Below are positions 33,534-45,800 of a DNA stretch of 64,000 nt, one piece after another. The position numbers and the translations under genes are program-made. The stretch is from Agapanthus africanus (Eukaryota; Streptophyta; Magnoliopsida; Asparagales; Amaryllidaceae): NCBI GenBank assembly GCA_030015575.1, contig JASDDO010000006.1, positions 107,748,045 through 107,812,044 on the forward strand, in the 5' to 3' direction. The notes beneath the pieces are model-generated. The model did no database searches. It was not told the DNA's origin and saw only the letters and a program-made list of their open reading frames with translations. Every line of letters starts with the position of its first letter. Within the stretch, counting starts at the first letter, position 1.

Positions 33534-33569
33534 TACCGGGTTAAGCCGGCGTTGAGGATCCTTGAAGGG

Positions 33570-34982
33570 TTAAGAATCATCAGTCATATGGATTCTGTGC
33601 TCGCAGATAGCAGGGCTGATTCCTTTGATATCAGCCATTGACCACCCAATCGCTTCCATGTTCTTTCTCAGAACATCCATGAGGGCCGACTCTTGCTCAG
33701 GCGCAAGGTCGGTTGGAATTATTACCGGAAGCGTTTCATCATTTCCCAAGTACGCATACTTGAGGTGGTCAGGAAAAACTTTGAGGTCAAGTTTCGGTGG
33801 CTCCTCTGCAGATGGTCGCACTTCAGGGGATGGTTCATTGCGAAGAGGTTCAAATTGGGGCCCCCAATGTGCGTAGGTTGCCTGTTCAGGATTTAGCTTC
33901 TCAAGGAAAAGAAGCTCCTCAGAAAAAAGTTCTTCAAAAGTCTCGTCCAGACACTCATTTTTGAAGTCAAATGTCCCCTCCTCAGACAAATCGTATATAG
34001 CGTTGACTTCAAGAGTATCATCATGTTTCTCACTCGCCTGGTTTCCTAGCGTGAAAATGTTGAGGTCCACTGTCATGTTCCCAAAAGAAAGTTTCATGGA
34101 CCCATTACGACAGTTTTTCAACGCATTGGATGTGGTTAGGAATGGCCGTCCCAGTATGACTGGAATTTGACCGCTGGGATTGGTGACGGGCTTAGTCTCC
34201 AACACAATGAAGTCTACGGGGAATATGAATTCCTTGACCTTGATTAGAACATCATCAATTTCTCCCCTTGGTACTTTTGTTGAACGATCTGCCAGTTGCA
34301 GAGTCACTCTGGTCGGCTTGAGTTCTCCCAATCCCAGTTGTTTATAAACTGAGTAGGGAAGGAGGTTCACACTTGCCCCAAAGTCTAACAAGGCCCGGTT
34401 AATTTGTTTGTCCCCAATGGTGCATGAAATAGTAGGACATCCTGGGTCCTTATATTTCACAGGAATGGACTTGGACAAAACATCGCTCAGTGTGGCGGCC
34501 AAGAAAACAGTTTTGGGGATGTTTGTGCGTCGTTTTTGGGTGGACAAGTCATTCAGAAATTTTGCGTATGCCGGAACTTGTTGGACGACGTCCAACAAAG
34601 GAATGTTGACCTCACAGCGTTTAAAAACCTCTAACACCTTTTCCATGTTTGCAGATGGCTTCTTTGATTTGAACCTATTAGGATAGGGAAGCTTAGGTCC
34701 AAACGCTGAGTTTGGAGAAGCTGCAGATGGAATAGGTGCAGAAGACGGGAATGTTTTTGCTGGATCATCAGTGTGGTCGTGTGGAGAATTCTCAAGTTGC
34801 TTTGAAGGATGTGCAGCAGACGATGAAGAAGAAGCGGGATGAGGAGAAGAAGAAGGAGGTGATGAAGATGACGATGAATCACAATGAGGAGCATAAGATG
34901 AACTACGTGCTGGTAAACTGACAACCACACGCTTGGATAAGTCGTTGGGGTTGACAACCTTGATGTCAAACGTTTGTCTTGA
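33570..34982 (-). pseudogene. Athila gag C-terminus, protease and linker (element F)
   Basis: A 452-codon open stretch (33570-34928) extends in frame to 34982 behind a stop. It holds a Ser/Pro/His-rich spacer, the ANMEKVLEVFKRCEVNIPLLD segment, PGCPTISCTIGDKQIN, the protease site ALLDFGASVNLLPYSVYKQL (F in place of the usual L), VILGRPFLTTSNAL, NGSMKLSFGNMTVDL, an acidic linker and MADIKGISPAICEHRIHM before the stop. The catalytic Asp is present. Confidence 0.92.
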
Positions 34983-35672
34983 TCAGAGGACGGTGACGAC
35001 GTTCGCATTCTCAATATTTTTACTCTGAACAACATGAGCGTAGTTGTTTCTCTGCTCTCTTGGGTTCATCACGGGTTGAGAGGGAAATGTTCCCTTCTTA
35101 CGTTCATTAACTACTGCAGTCAGTTGACTGATTTGGATTTCTAATCTGGCTATCGCTTGAGTGTTAGCGCTATGCAACTGACAGGATATTTGCATAAAAG
35201 TAGCCAGACTAGATGAAGTCTGCGCAGAAGTTTTAATCAAAGCTTCCAACCCTTTCTGGATGGATGTCACCCTCTTGGTGTCTTGGACGAACCCAGGGGG
35301 TGTAAAGGTTGGGTTGTGCTGATTCGGCTGTTGGGGTTGCTGTGGACGGTTAGTTGAATATCCCAATTTTTGGTTTTGAAAATTTGAATTTTGAAATTGT
35401 TTGAAATGAAGGTTTGAATTTTTTTTTTGAAAAGGGGCCTGATTCCAAGAAAAATTGGGATGATTCTTCCAACCAGGGTTGTACGTCGGTGCGAAGGTGT
35501 CGTTCCTAGGGCGCTGGTTCTGATACAACGCATTAACGTTTTCAGGTCCCTGGGACCCAACGAGAAACGGGCATTCTTCCGTTATGTGGCTAGGATGCTG
35601 ACAGTTAGCGCACAAAGTCGGAGAAACTTGATTGACTGGTAGCGGTGAATTTTTTCCCTCTAAAGCTTCCAT
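34983..35672 (-). pseudogene. Athila gag zinc-knuckle part (element F)
   Basis: 229 codons open with a CCHC knuckle CANCQHPSHITEEC (CX2CX4HX4C), followed by a Q/N/P-rich stretch (NPGWKNHPNFSWNQAPF) and an amphipathic segment ending QISQLTAVVNERKKG. The next block downstream is in the same frame after one stop. The knuckle binds the RNA genome during particle assembly. Confidence 0.9.
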
Positions 35673-35770
35673 TCGCCGTACAAGTGAGGCGATTTTTCTT
35701 CGGCAGCTATAGAGGTGTCAACAATGTGTACACCACTCCTCATCACTGATGGTTTCTCACTCACACTTTC

Positions 35771-36591
35771 CTACTGGATGGTTTTGTCAGCCAGTTCTTC
35801 CAAAAAGTTCCATGCGTCCTTAGCACCATAGCTCTGGAATTTACCCTGACACATGGATTCTAACATCATGCGCGAACTGGAATTTAACCCCTCATAGACA
35901 ATCTGACATAACCTCCACTGTTCTAACCCGTGATGGGGACATTTGATTAAGATGTCTTTAAATATTTCTAAGCATTTCCAAAAAATTTCACCCTCTTTTT
36001 GTTTAAAATTGTGGATTTCGTTGAGAATTCGCACGGTTTTATGAATAGGGTAAATTTTTTTAAGAAAAACCTTTACAAAGTCATCCCATGTCGCGATCGA
36101 TCTAGCTGGTAAACTGTTTAACCAGCTTTTCGCATTATCCTTAAGCGAAAAAGGAATGAATTTGAGCTTAACGACATCCTCTCCCACTCCGTGAATCTTC
36201 ATCATCGTACATACTCCTTCAAATTCACTGATTAACAGGTAAGCATCTTCGGACTCGAGTCCGTGGAATTTGGGGAGTAGTGGTATGAATTGCGATTTGA
36301 TCTCATAGTGTTTGCCGCAATGGTGGGCAATACTATGCATGAAGGAAGGGATGAACGGTGTGGGTAACATCTGTCCTGTAATGCTGCCTCCTGTTGTTCA
36401 ACGATTGTTTGCTCCGTCATTGTTGGTGGTGTAGGAGAAGAAAGTGAAGGTGTAGAATCGGACGGCTCCGATGAGGCAGAAGGTAAGAAGGTCTCGGAAG
36501 GGTCCGAGGAATCAGAAGGTGAAGAAGAGTCGGAAGATACAGGCACAAACCGGACTAATCGAGATTGTGAATCTCTAATCCAAGCTGACAT
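35771..36591 (-). pseudogene. Athila gag N-terminal and capsid part (element F)
   Basis: Two frames: 36232-36591 starts MSAWIRDSQSRLVRF, which matches the gag start of G (MFAWTRDPSARLVRV) and so fixes the start. A frameshift near 36350 leads to 35771-36370, which holds the capsid-type gag domain (LPKFHGLESEDAYLLISEFE, AKSWLNSLPARSIATWDDF, HHGLEQWRLCQIVYEGL). A further frameshift or stop near 35690-35770 separates it from the knuckle. Confidence 0.88.
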
Positions 36592-37911
36592 GTACTATCC
36601 GGAAGTGGTTGGAAAGACTGATAAAAGGGAAAAAACGTTTTTTCTTTTCATCCAAAATATTCACAACCACAAATATCACACAAAAGGTACAACAAGATCA
36701 CAAACAAGACACACTGCACACACTTAAAAAGTCTAGGGTTGCTTAGGTCAACTAGACCTGCTCAAAAAAACTTGCCTTTTGAAGTAAAAATGTACTGCGA
36801 AATGGGCCCAAGATAGACTGATCGAGACGCCAGGGAAGTGCAGAGAGGAAGGGAGGTTTTCCCTCGCTTTCGCGAGGTTCCATAATTAGAGTAACCTTCT
36901 CTCTTTCGGCGGTTGCGCCTTTCACACTTTCTAAGACACTTCAGGAACAATGTACCGATGGGCGGTGTTCGAAATACACTTAACTTACCTTAGTGAGCGT
37001 GAAGTCCTTAGAGGCTGAAAGTCTAATTTCTTTTAAAGTTAATGAGGGTGTGAAAATGCTCGTTCTTTGTGGTTTGTGGGTTACGGAGAAGGGTGATGAA
37101 ATCCCTTACCTTATCTTGTTGGGGTTCTTTGCCCTTAAGTCCGTATTAAATTCATGCAAATGCACAAACAATCAAAAGTTGTTCAAATCAACAATCAATC
37201 ATTTTTTATGTTATAAGCGGCGCGCTGCAAAAAAATACGGTTAGTTTCTTTTGGGACTTGTGCAGCGGAGTTTGTGAAAGAAATCCTGCACAAAATTGAA
37301 GTATTGGAGCGTCGGGTTTAAGGAGAAGGGGTTACAAAAAATGCGTACCCTGAATTTTTGAGTTTAGAAACTCCTGTTGACTTGATCCGTGATCACTTGA
37401 GTGTTCGCTTGTATGGGTCGATCTACCCGGATCTTTGGCACTGTTAACTTCGTAAGGCCTTTCTCCAGAAATCTGTTCTCAGCTCCGCACGATCGTAGTT
37501 CCTATTTCAGTTGCAATCTGGAATTTGAGAAAAAAATACGATATTTAGTGCATAATACGATATTTATGGCCAAAGTTCTGTAGATATATAATTATAAAAT
37601 TTAGCATATAAAAATGGACTAATAACAGAAGAGTAGAGAAGTGACAGAAAAATTTGAGCAAAACACCAGGGTTAGGCCGCAATTTGCGGCCAATATGGAT
37701 AAATTTGCGGCCCGGTCCTAGTAATATTGCTTCAATTTCTTTGTGTCTTCTTTTATTTCTGTTAGTGTACCCTTTCTGTATGCAAAATATTTTTAGCACA
37801 ACAATATCAACAGCAGAACAGAAAACACAGAGAGCAACAAGTCGGTGTTTTGTTTGTTTTATACAAAGTATATACAAAGATAACTCAAAATAATCTTCGT
37901 GGTGTTGCCAC
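36592..37911 (-). other. 5' leader of element F
   Basis: About 1.3 kb between primer site and gag, homologous to the leader of G in patches (GGGTGATGAAAT, CCTTAAGTCCGTATTAAAT, AAATACGGTTAGTTT). It contains a GC-rich palindrome GGCCGCAATTTGCGGCC at 37675-37691, with a second half-site at about 37703-37713, roughly 200 nt downstream of the primer site. The same 40-bp module is in the F LTR. No coding frame is supported. Confidence 0.75.
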
Positions 37912-37929
37912 TCCCCGGCAACGGTGCCA
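37912..37929 (-). other. primer-binding site of element F (tRNA-Asp)
   Basis: The minus strand reads TGGCACCGTTGCCGGGGA, 18 nt complementary to tRNA-Asp with one transition relative to the E site. The match stops there: the next base does not fit the tRNA. Six bases separate it from the LTR. Confidence 0.9.
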
Positions 37930-37935
37930 AAAACT

Positions 37936-39664
37936 TGTTCGAAACCCACGGTGACGTGCTTTTGGAGAATAAGGTCAATATCGGATATGTCGGTTTTTGT
38001 AGGAAAAAATAGTGCATGACGTGAGTATCGAGTTTTACAAATACCGTAAGTGCATGGTGCGTTGAAGCAAGCCGGCAAGCACGGGTCGAACCACAAGGAG
38101 TGGATATCACGACATCAAATTGAGTTATTGATCAATAAGTTGGAAAATGGTGTTTTGTCACGTTTTAGTGTAATACCTAAAAGAAACAAGGTTTTGGGAT
38201 ACGAGAACTTAGGCTAAGGTTCAGTAGGAGTGAAATACGACATTTACCCCCAACTCTCCATTTTGATTCAAGATTTATTTCTTTTTAGTTTCCATTATAA
38301 TAGCGAAAGCATGCCGTATTTATCTGAAAAATGTATCGGGATGAAATACGATATCAAGGTTAGAAAAACAGAAACTAACAAGAATGTGATTGAGAATGGA
38401 GTGGATATGGACTTAGTTAAGTGAAGTAGCAAGCATAGAATATATGCAAGAATGCTATATATCTTATCTAGCTAGTTGCGACACATAACGTAATTCCGTA
38501 TTCACGCCTACTTCAAATCGTAACATAGAAACGATAAAATGTAAAGAAAGGATAGGATATATGTTAAATGTTGATTTGCAACCATTCAAAACGATATATC
38601 CTATCAAGCAAAACATAATAAACTTGCGTTGTAAAGAAAGGAAGTGAAAAAATGCAAGAATCAAAAGGGATGGGTTGGAAGTAAAGTCATTCCACATCCT
38701 ACCTCACCATAGCCCAAGAATAACTACTCACACATCATCATAGCAATACACAACTGAATAATGAAAATAATGACAAAATAAGAAAAAGAGATACAAGAAT
38801 CAAACTTGAATAAAATGAAGATTTATTGCAATGGTTCAAAAATACATGTAAATGAGTTCAACTACCAAAATCTAATCTTGCAAGCTCAAAAAAAGAGGTT
38901 GAAAGACCAGAGGAAGTCAAAGAACTCAACTTAATTCCAAGAGCTACAAGAATTTTAACAAGAGTTTACAAGTATGTAAAAAGTGCTCCCTTGGCCTCAT
39001 GTCTGGATCTGCTATTTATAGAGAAATCAAAAGCAAAAGTTGCATGTGACATTAGACTAAAGTGACCACCAGGGACCCACAAAATTTGAACAAGCCAAAA
39101 TGGAGCCCACTTGGCCGCAATTTGCGGCCAATCTGAATAAAATTGCGGCCAAGAAGTTGAGTATGGGGCCCACCAAGCTTCAGTAGTATTCTGGTCTAAT
39201 GGGTATCTCATTGTATTTTCAATTTTTTATATGTAGCACATGTGTGAATTCTGGAGCTAAATCACAGAGAAGGGGTGAAGTGGGTAAGTGTGTGTTCACA
39301 CTTCAAATCATATATCAATCACTTGTTCACCACTTGCACCACTCATCATTATTGTATCAAACCAGCTCCCAAGGTTCATGCATCTTCATAATTGTTCACA
39401 CAAGCATGTGTTGGACCATTTCACACTAAAACTTTGTACACACACATGTTTATGTTGCAAACTTATTTCAATTCTGGATCTGTATTCCGTCTTGTTTGCA
39501 GTTCAGCTAAAAATCCGTCATTTTGTGGATGTCGCGTACAAAAACCCATGTATCCGTTTGCGTGCCTGTACTCTGTATAAATGAGCAGACAAAGATTAGC
39601 ACTGTTTATTGAAAAAACTGATAAAAAAAGGGCGGTATTAAAATGTAATAAATTGTGCCGAACA
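37936..39664 (-). repeat. 5' LTR of element F
   Basis: A 1,729-bp LTR that begins TGTTCGGCAC at 39664 and ends GGTTTCGAACA at 37936 in element orientation. Its first 25 bases align with the LTR start of G. It has a TATA box TATAAATA at 39020-39013 and the palindrome GGCCGCAATTTGCGGCC at 39113-39129. There is no second copy in the window. Confidence 0.85.
39013..39131 (-). promoter_or_regulatory. TATA box and upstream palindrome in the F LTR
   Basis: TATAAATA at 39020-39013. The palindrome of about 21 bp (39111-39131, core GGCCGCAATTTGCGGCC) starts 91 bp upstream in element orientation, with a further half-site TTGCGGCCAA at 39143-39152. The spacing equals that in the E and G LTRs. Confidence 0.65.
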
Positions 39665-40600
39665 GCTGCCGCCAGGGATGAGATTAGAGCAATCTCGTTT
39701 GAGAAGAGGACCGATCAGGGTTGTACACCTACCCTTAGGGACAGAGTGATCCGCCTTCTCCAGGACAGATAGCTAGGCTGGACTCGAGTATTCAGGACTT
39801 GCGACAGATGGTTGGATTGTCAATTGAGGTTAGCCGAGCTCCGAGAGCCGATGATTTCCCTCCTACTATGGGGACTGTGATTGTACCTGCTACATATGAA
39901 GCTGTTTCTGTTGTTACCAAGATTATTTTCGTATCCTTACAGGGGTTTTTGAAGTTGAAGCCTCCAGTTTTTACCGGCATAGATGCAGTGGAGGATCCGT
40001 AGACAATCCTCGACTGGATAGCTAAGATTTGTCGTTCACAGAGATGTTCTGACGAGAGATGGGTCGAGCTTGCGAGTTTTCGTCTAGAGAGGTCTTGCTC
40101 AGACGTCGTGCGAGTCAATTGAGAAAGGCCGAGCTGCAGATCTACTTCCTATGACTTGGGATAAGTTCACAGCTGTATTTCTTGCTCATTTCCTTCCGGA
40201 GAGCGTTCGAGATGCCTGAGATCGTATGTTTCGAGTCTTTGCACAAGAATCCAGGGATGACAGTGTCCGAGTATGACATTTAGTTTACTCAACGGCCCGA
40301 TATGCTCCTTACCCGGTGGACACTGAAGAGAAACGGATAAAGAAGTCCGTATGGAGATTGGACATGCAGTTATTTCTTGCTGTTGGTGCCCAGCATTTTG
40401 ACACTTATGCAGCCACGATGGACGCGGCCTTATTGTTGGAGGAGCGCCTTTCTGAGACTTCAGTCGTTTTTGGATCGAAGTGGATTCGTACCGGTATGCC
40501 AGCTCAGAGGCGGTTAGGTAAACATTGTGACAGGTGTCCTTTCGGTGTTTTCTTCCGATGCGTATTTCTTTCTGGTGTTGTTTGAAATGGTATCCACATA
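39665..40600 (+). pseudogene. chromovirus gag remnant (element J)
   Basis: Plus-strand islands of a chromovirus-type gag: KLKPPVFTGIDAVEDP with ILDWIAKI and CSDERWVELASFRLE (about 39955-40090, matching the PPxFxG...A..W...TDE..K...A.F.L pattern), then a retrotrans-gag part in shifted frames and a 90-codon frame at 40316-40585. There are many stops. The 5' LTR and leader of J should lie to the left but are cut off by F at 39665. Confidence 0.75.
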
Positions 40601-41104
40601 TTTTATATCGAAGTTTAGCCGATAGTAGTCGAATCAGCCGCTTGTTGTGATTTCTTTCGTAGGCTAATCTTTTGTCGCTCGATATGATTTCTCATTCGTG
40701 TTTGTTTTGTTCGTATCAGAGATAGGGATTTTTCTGCCAATTGGATTCTTCTCGATATGTTTGACTTTGAAGTTCTTCTGAGCATGGATTGGTTAGCCAT
40801 GTGTTATGTATTCATGGACTGCCGTAAGAAGGCAATCAGATTTAGTTTTCCGGGTGAGCTAGTTTTTCGTGGAGACCGTAGCGTCGCCTTTCCCAGTTTG
40901 ATTTCCTCTCTTCGGGCTAGTCATCTTTTGAGAAAAGGATGTCAGGAATTCTTGATGTATGTTTGTAATGTTAGAGCCGCAAAGGTCCTGTTGGACCAGG
41001 TCCCGTTGGACCAGGTCCCGATTGTGAGAGAGTTTCCAGATGTCTTTCCTGAAAAATTGCTTGGTTTGTCACCAGAGCACGATATTGAGTTCTACTTCAC
41101 TTGA
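40601..41104 (+). pseudogene. chromovirus protease/RT linker remnant (element J)
   Basis: The 115-codon frame 40757-41104 reads MFDFEVLLSMDWLAMCYVFM with DCRKKAIRFSFPGELVFRGD (usual ILGMDWL...DC..K.V.F..PGE) and ends VREFPDVFPEKLLGLSPEHDIEF, just before RT. An 11-codon segment is partly duplicated (LLDQVPLDQVP). The sequence between 40601 and 40756 holds no clear frame. Confidence 0.8.
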
Positions 41105-41990
41105 TTCCCGGCACGGAGCCTTTTTCTATACCGCCATATCGGATGGACCCGGCGGAGCTTAAAGAACCGAAGGATCAGTTGCCAGATTTGTTGGATAAAG
41201 AGCTTGTTCGTCCGAGTGCGTCACTTTAGAGAGCTCATGTTCTGTTCATCAAGAAGAAAGATGGCAGTTGTGTTGGTGTAATGATTATTGTCAGTTGAAT
41301 TGGGTTACTGTGCGGAACAAATATCCCTTACCTCACATCGACGAATTATTTGATTAGCTCCAGGGTGCGGGGCATTTCTCGAAGATTGACTTGCGGTCGG
41401 GTTACCATTAGTTGCGGGTTCAAGAGGATGATATTTCGAAGACTGCATTTCACACGTTACGGGCGTTATGAGTCTTGGTGATGTCGTTCGAACTCACTAA
41501 TGCCCCAGCGGCTTTTATGGATTGGATGAACCGTATATTCAGGCCATTTCTTGATCAGTTATTATCGTGTTCGTTGATGACATTTTAGTTTATTTTTGGA
41601 GCCGAGTGGTGCCTGGGAAGTAATTGATGATTTCGTTGAAGACTTTGAGCGAGCGCCAGCTATTCGCTCAATTATCCAAGTTTGTTTTCCGGTTGGATAG
41701 CGTTGACTTCTTAGGTCACATAGTTACGAGAGATGGTAAGTATGGAACTGAAGAAGATCGAGGCCGTTCAGCACTGGCATAGACCCGTATCAGTGATGGA
41801 GGTTCGCAGCATTTTATGTTTGGATAGATACTATTGATATTTCGTACAGGATTTTTCGCATATAGCTGCAACATTGACCGGGTTGACCCGGAAGGGAGTT
41901 TCTTTTATTTTGGACCGAAGTATGCGAGCAGAGCTTTCAGCAGTTGAAGACACATTTGATTTTCGGCGCTAGTATTACCTTTGTCTTAAG
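41105..41990 (+). pseudogene. chromovirus reverse transcriptase remnant (element J)
   Basis: Islands: PPYRMDPAELKE (about 41137), [13 protein letters not shown] with FSKIDLRSGYH (41319-41410), [21 protein letters not shown] (about 41500-41560) and the catalytic FVDDILVY at 41570-41593. The L-x-G-H-I-V block is at 41713-41730. Frames change at each island. The thumb and connection (41740-41990) are barely recognisable. Confidence 0.85.
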
Positions 41991-42330
41991 GATCAGGCCG
42001 TTTTATTGTTTATTGCGATGCTTCTCGGCAGTTGAAGAAGCACGAGCAGAACTATTCCACGCATCACTTAGAAATGGCTGCGGTGGTTTTTACATATAAG
42101 ATTTAGAGACACTACTTATACGACGAGTCATGCTAGATATTTACGGACCACAAAAAGCTTAAAGTATATCTTTCAGCAGCGAGATCTAAATTTGAGATAG
42201 CACAAATTGATAGAGCTAGTGAAAAACTATGACTTCGAGATTCTTTATCGTCCGGGCAAAGAGAATGTTGTGGCAGATGGTTTGAGTCGGAAGCCCAGAG
42301 GTAGCTTTTCTTGTTTAAGCACAGTTCAGA
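41991..42330 (+). pseudogene. chromovirus RNase H remnant (element J)
   Basis: Islands: [26 protein letters not shown] and YLYDESC...FTDHKKLKVY, then YDFEILYRPGKENVVADGLSRK near 42230-42295. This is the standard end of chromovirus RNase H. Stops interrupt it. Confidence 0.85.
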
Positions 42331-42838
42331 AATAGTCGATGGCAGATTAACAGATTTTTTATGCCAGCTGAGTAAAGTTTGAGTTTACGTCGACCGGGGG
42401 ACAACTTGTCCGTGTCCATGCACATCCACAGTTATTTGATCATATCCGTGAAGCACAGTCCGATGACTTTCGTTGTCAGTGATCTTTGAGCAGGTTGGAC
42501 AGGGCAGAGATTCAGAGTTCGTGATTGATGATCAGAGAGTACTATGATTTGGTACTCGACTGTGTGTGCCAGATTTCGAGGGACTGAGATGTGAGACCTT
42601 AGAGGAAGCGCATCAGTCAGCATATAGTGTTCATCCGGGTTCGACTAAGATGTATTGTGATTTGAGAGAAGTCTACTAGTGTGAAGGGATGAAGAGAGAT
42701 GTCACAGACTTTTTTTCGAGATGCCTGACTTGTCAGCAAGTCAAGGCCGAGTATCAGAGGCCAGCTGGAGAGTTACAACCTTTGCCCATTCCGGAGTAGA
42801 AATAAGAGCAGATTTCTATGGAATTTATTGTGGGTCTA
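42331..42838 (+). pseudogene. chromovirus integrase N-terminal remnant (element J)
   Basis: Islands: EEAHQSAYSVHPGSTKMYCD, GMKRDVTDFFSRCLTCQQVK (HHCC module) and PLPIPE with SMEFIVGL. The element is cut at the residue after VGL by the LTR of G. The rest should resume beyond the right edge if the G/K array is a single insertion. Confidence 0.85.
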
Positions 42839-45800
42839 TGATTGATACGTTTTTACCGTGTCGTATTTCGAAAGAATTTTGAAATTACCGCAATCAAAAA
42901 CGGTGTCGCGTGTAGCGAGCCCTGATGAGTACGAGTCGTCCGCAGGGAGATGGTAGGTTCTTAGGCTTGTTTTAACGAGTTAATACCGTGTTTTGGTTTG
43001 TTGATTATACTAAGTGCTGTAACAATGTTATGTTTTAAATAAAAAGACTTGTTAAGGGTAGTTTTAGATTAGCTTGCATGAGGATGATGTTTGCCAATTC
43101 CTTAAAGACCTAAATTTTACATTGACACTAAGGCAATAGGCAACAACGTGGATTAGGGAACTTGAAATACGGTATTTGTGGTTTTCCACTAAATCCTTAT
43201 TCCTTGTCCATCATCCTTCCGTTGTTATCTCTTGAACTTAGCCTTCGGTAAACCACTTGCAATCCAGTCACGATTAGGAATCACCACTACCGTGGTACGA
43301 AAGGGTGCTTATCGGAGCGGAATTGCGAGTGGTTTGCTCGGAGTTTCAAATGCAAAGTTAAGGTTTTTTTAAGGCTTTAGCAAACATATCTCCGATACAA
43401 ACTAACCATATTCCACCCTTAACAAGTAAATAGATTACTCACACATATTCACAATAACACAATAAAAAGGAAAAGAGTATGGCAACATAACAAGAAATAA
43501 CAAGAAAATAAGAGACAAGACAAAGAGAGAACCGATAAAACGTTCAAATTCCGTCACTTGTTCTTGAATCCCGTACAATTGTGAAATCAAAATACCAAAC
43601 TCTATGGTTGTAAGCTCACTAAAGAGGTTGCAAGATCAAAGTAAAGTAATGATTTCACAAGTTCCAAATATGTAGAAGGCAAGACATATGAAATGAGAAC
43701 TTTTTATTGAATTTCAAACAAGTTACAAGTATTCTTGAAGTCAAGAATGTTAGTTATATGTATGCCGTAGAGGCCATTACTGTACATAAGATGTATATTG
43801 TAATGGATGCTTAGACATATATAGGGAGGACTTTCTTACTCGACATGATAGTATGCTATCTGGTTGTACTTTATCTTAACATGTACTCTGATTGTCTCTA
43901 TGTTACATGTTGATAAAGCCCTTAGGATATGTACTCGACTACTGGGACTATGATGAGATCATACTAGTGGGGCCACGGTAGTCGACGAGTACATCCTATA
44001 ACTGTTCCTAGTCGAGGGTGTATCGAGACAGGGCATCGATGCACCAGAGTAGACTAGCGTATACGCATCTTGACCCATATGATGGGCGATGGATGATCCC
44101 ATATCCATCGGTGTTTGACATCAAGGATGGTGTACGGGTGCTCAGTGGAGACCGGGTACACTGGACGGACTCGCCGAGAACTCCCAGATGGTATTATACC
44201 TCACGTCACATGGCAGTTCTCCGGTGACACTGGTACAGAGTAGTCTGTTGACCCGAGATCGTCATAGAGTCTTTTGTGATTCCCACTGTGCTTTGATTTC
44301 CATCATACCACGTCCAAGAGGGCGTGCAAAAAGGTGGCTTTTGGGTACAGTCCTGAATCACATGGAGGCAATGAGTGATAGGAGGGGATTCGTCTCTCCC
44401 GGTATAGGGAGTTGATGTTGTGCTGTGTTCGATTGGCTATAACTGGAAATCCCTGGCAGGGGTTGCTGAGATTTACTGGTAAGTGTTATCAGTAGTTTCT
44501 CGAACTGTTATAGACCTTAAATCGACACGATTTATCGAGCTACTGGGGTCTGACGTTTACCACCCCTAGGCGAGATATGCGACATATCATACGAAGAGAC
44601 CGGACTGTACGGGAGTGTTACTGATTGGATTCACAGGAGAATGTACAGGCTTGCTTGTTGATCTTCTGAGCTCTCAATACCTGGGTGGCTGTTATGTTTA
44701 GCTGACCGCTTGCAGCTTGTGGGTGTTTGATATGATCTTCACCTACTGCCGGCGTATTGACGATTCTTTAGAGTCCTACACAGAGGTTTCTTGACTCAGG
44801 CGAAACGTAGTAGGAGCACATATGTGATAAGTGCGGGACTGAGGATAATGCGCTATGTGATACCGTATTGGATTCTCGCGTTATGAAATATCGGCCGGGT
44901 AAATGTGATATACCCGGGTCATCGTATTAGTCGGTTTTTTGTGAAATAGCCGGATTATCGGATCAAGTGTTGATTCGATAATTTAATGTATAATAATATA
45001 TATGATATATTAAATAACATTAACTAATATTAGCTCACTAAAAGATTCATTTTCTCACGGGATAATACATTGATATATATGCGATATATGTTAATTGTAT
45101 TATTTTCTATTGTTACAAAATATATTGTATATGTGATATATAATATTGTAATATGTTAGGGTTACAAATTTAACAATGGTTTAGGGTTTAAACTTGGTTA
45201 GGGTTTGGATTAGGGTTAGCTTTTGCATGAAGCTTTGACTTTGTGTTTTGCTTGATATTTTGTGAAGATATTATGTTAACCCAATCCAAACCATTAACTC
45301 TAGTTAATTCTTTACAAGGGTTAACTACTTCATGCTTAACCCTTTGTTAGATTTGTAACCACTACAACAATTAATTATTCATCACAAAAGGTTTAAGGCT
45401 TCTTCTTCTTCCTTCTTCCTTTCTTGGAAAAAGCTTTCTAGCTTTTTTCCAAGTGATGAAAATGAGTGAGAATAAGAAAATAAAAGAGGGCAAAAATCCT
45501 ACTTCATCATTCTCATCTATCCTTGCCCTTTAGATGAGAGTGTTCACTTCATTTAGTGAGTGTTAGCTTGTGTTAATGAAACTTCAAGGTAGATCATCTA
45601 TGTTATCGAAGATCGGAAGCAAGAATGCATCTTTCTTATCGTGAAGCCTCTCGAGAGTCCGGAACACGATGATCGCAGCGAAGGGACCTCAACACGGAGC
45701 TTAAGAAGTGAAGGACCGGATCTACAAAGGTTATAATCCCTCCCACTTAGTGTTAAAGAGTTTAACATGCTTGTTTTCGCCTAAACCCTAGTTTAATGAT

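Larger units (their letters stand above)
10684..39664 (-). mobile_element. Athila element F, split by E and missing its 3' end
   Basis: A Ty3/gypsy Athila element in minus orientation, in two pieces: 32256-39664 (5' LTR, leader, gag, protease, RT, RNase H) and 10684-12078 (integrase). Element E separates them. Its 5' LTR (37936-39664), an 18-nt tRNA-Asp primer site and a leader of about 1.3 kb are present. The 3' non-coding region and 3' LTR are absent to the left, so the element was truncated, before A inserted or together with it. The five bases after its LTR (GCTGC, 39665-39669) should be one copy of its duplication, but the partner is lost. F lies within chromovirus J. Confidence 0.88.
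39665..42838 (+). mobile_element. Old chromovirus fragment J (Ty3/gypsy, Tekay/Del-like)
   Basis: 3.2 kb of a highly decayed Ty3/gypsy chromovirus in plus orientation with gag, protease linker, RT, RNase H and integrase in order. The lineage is suggested by the MDWLAMCYVFMDC-like linker, EFPDVFPE, and QQVKAEYQRPAGELQPLPIPE in integrase. F interrupts its gag at 39665 and G interrupts its integrase at 42839, so it is the oldest layer. Its LTRs are not in the window, unless solo LTR I comes from a related element. Confidence 0.85.
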
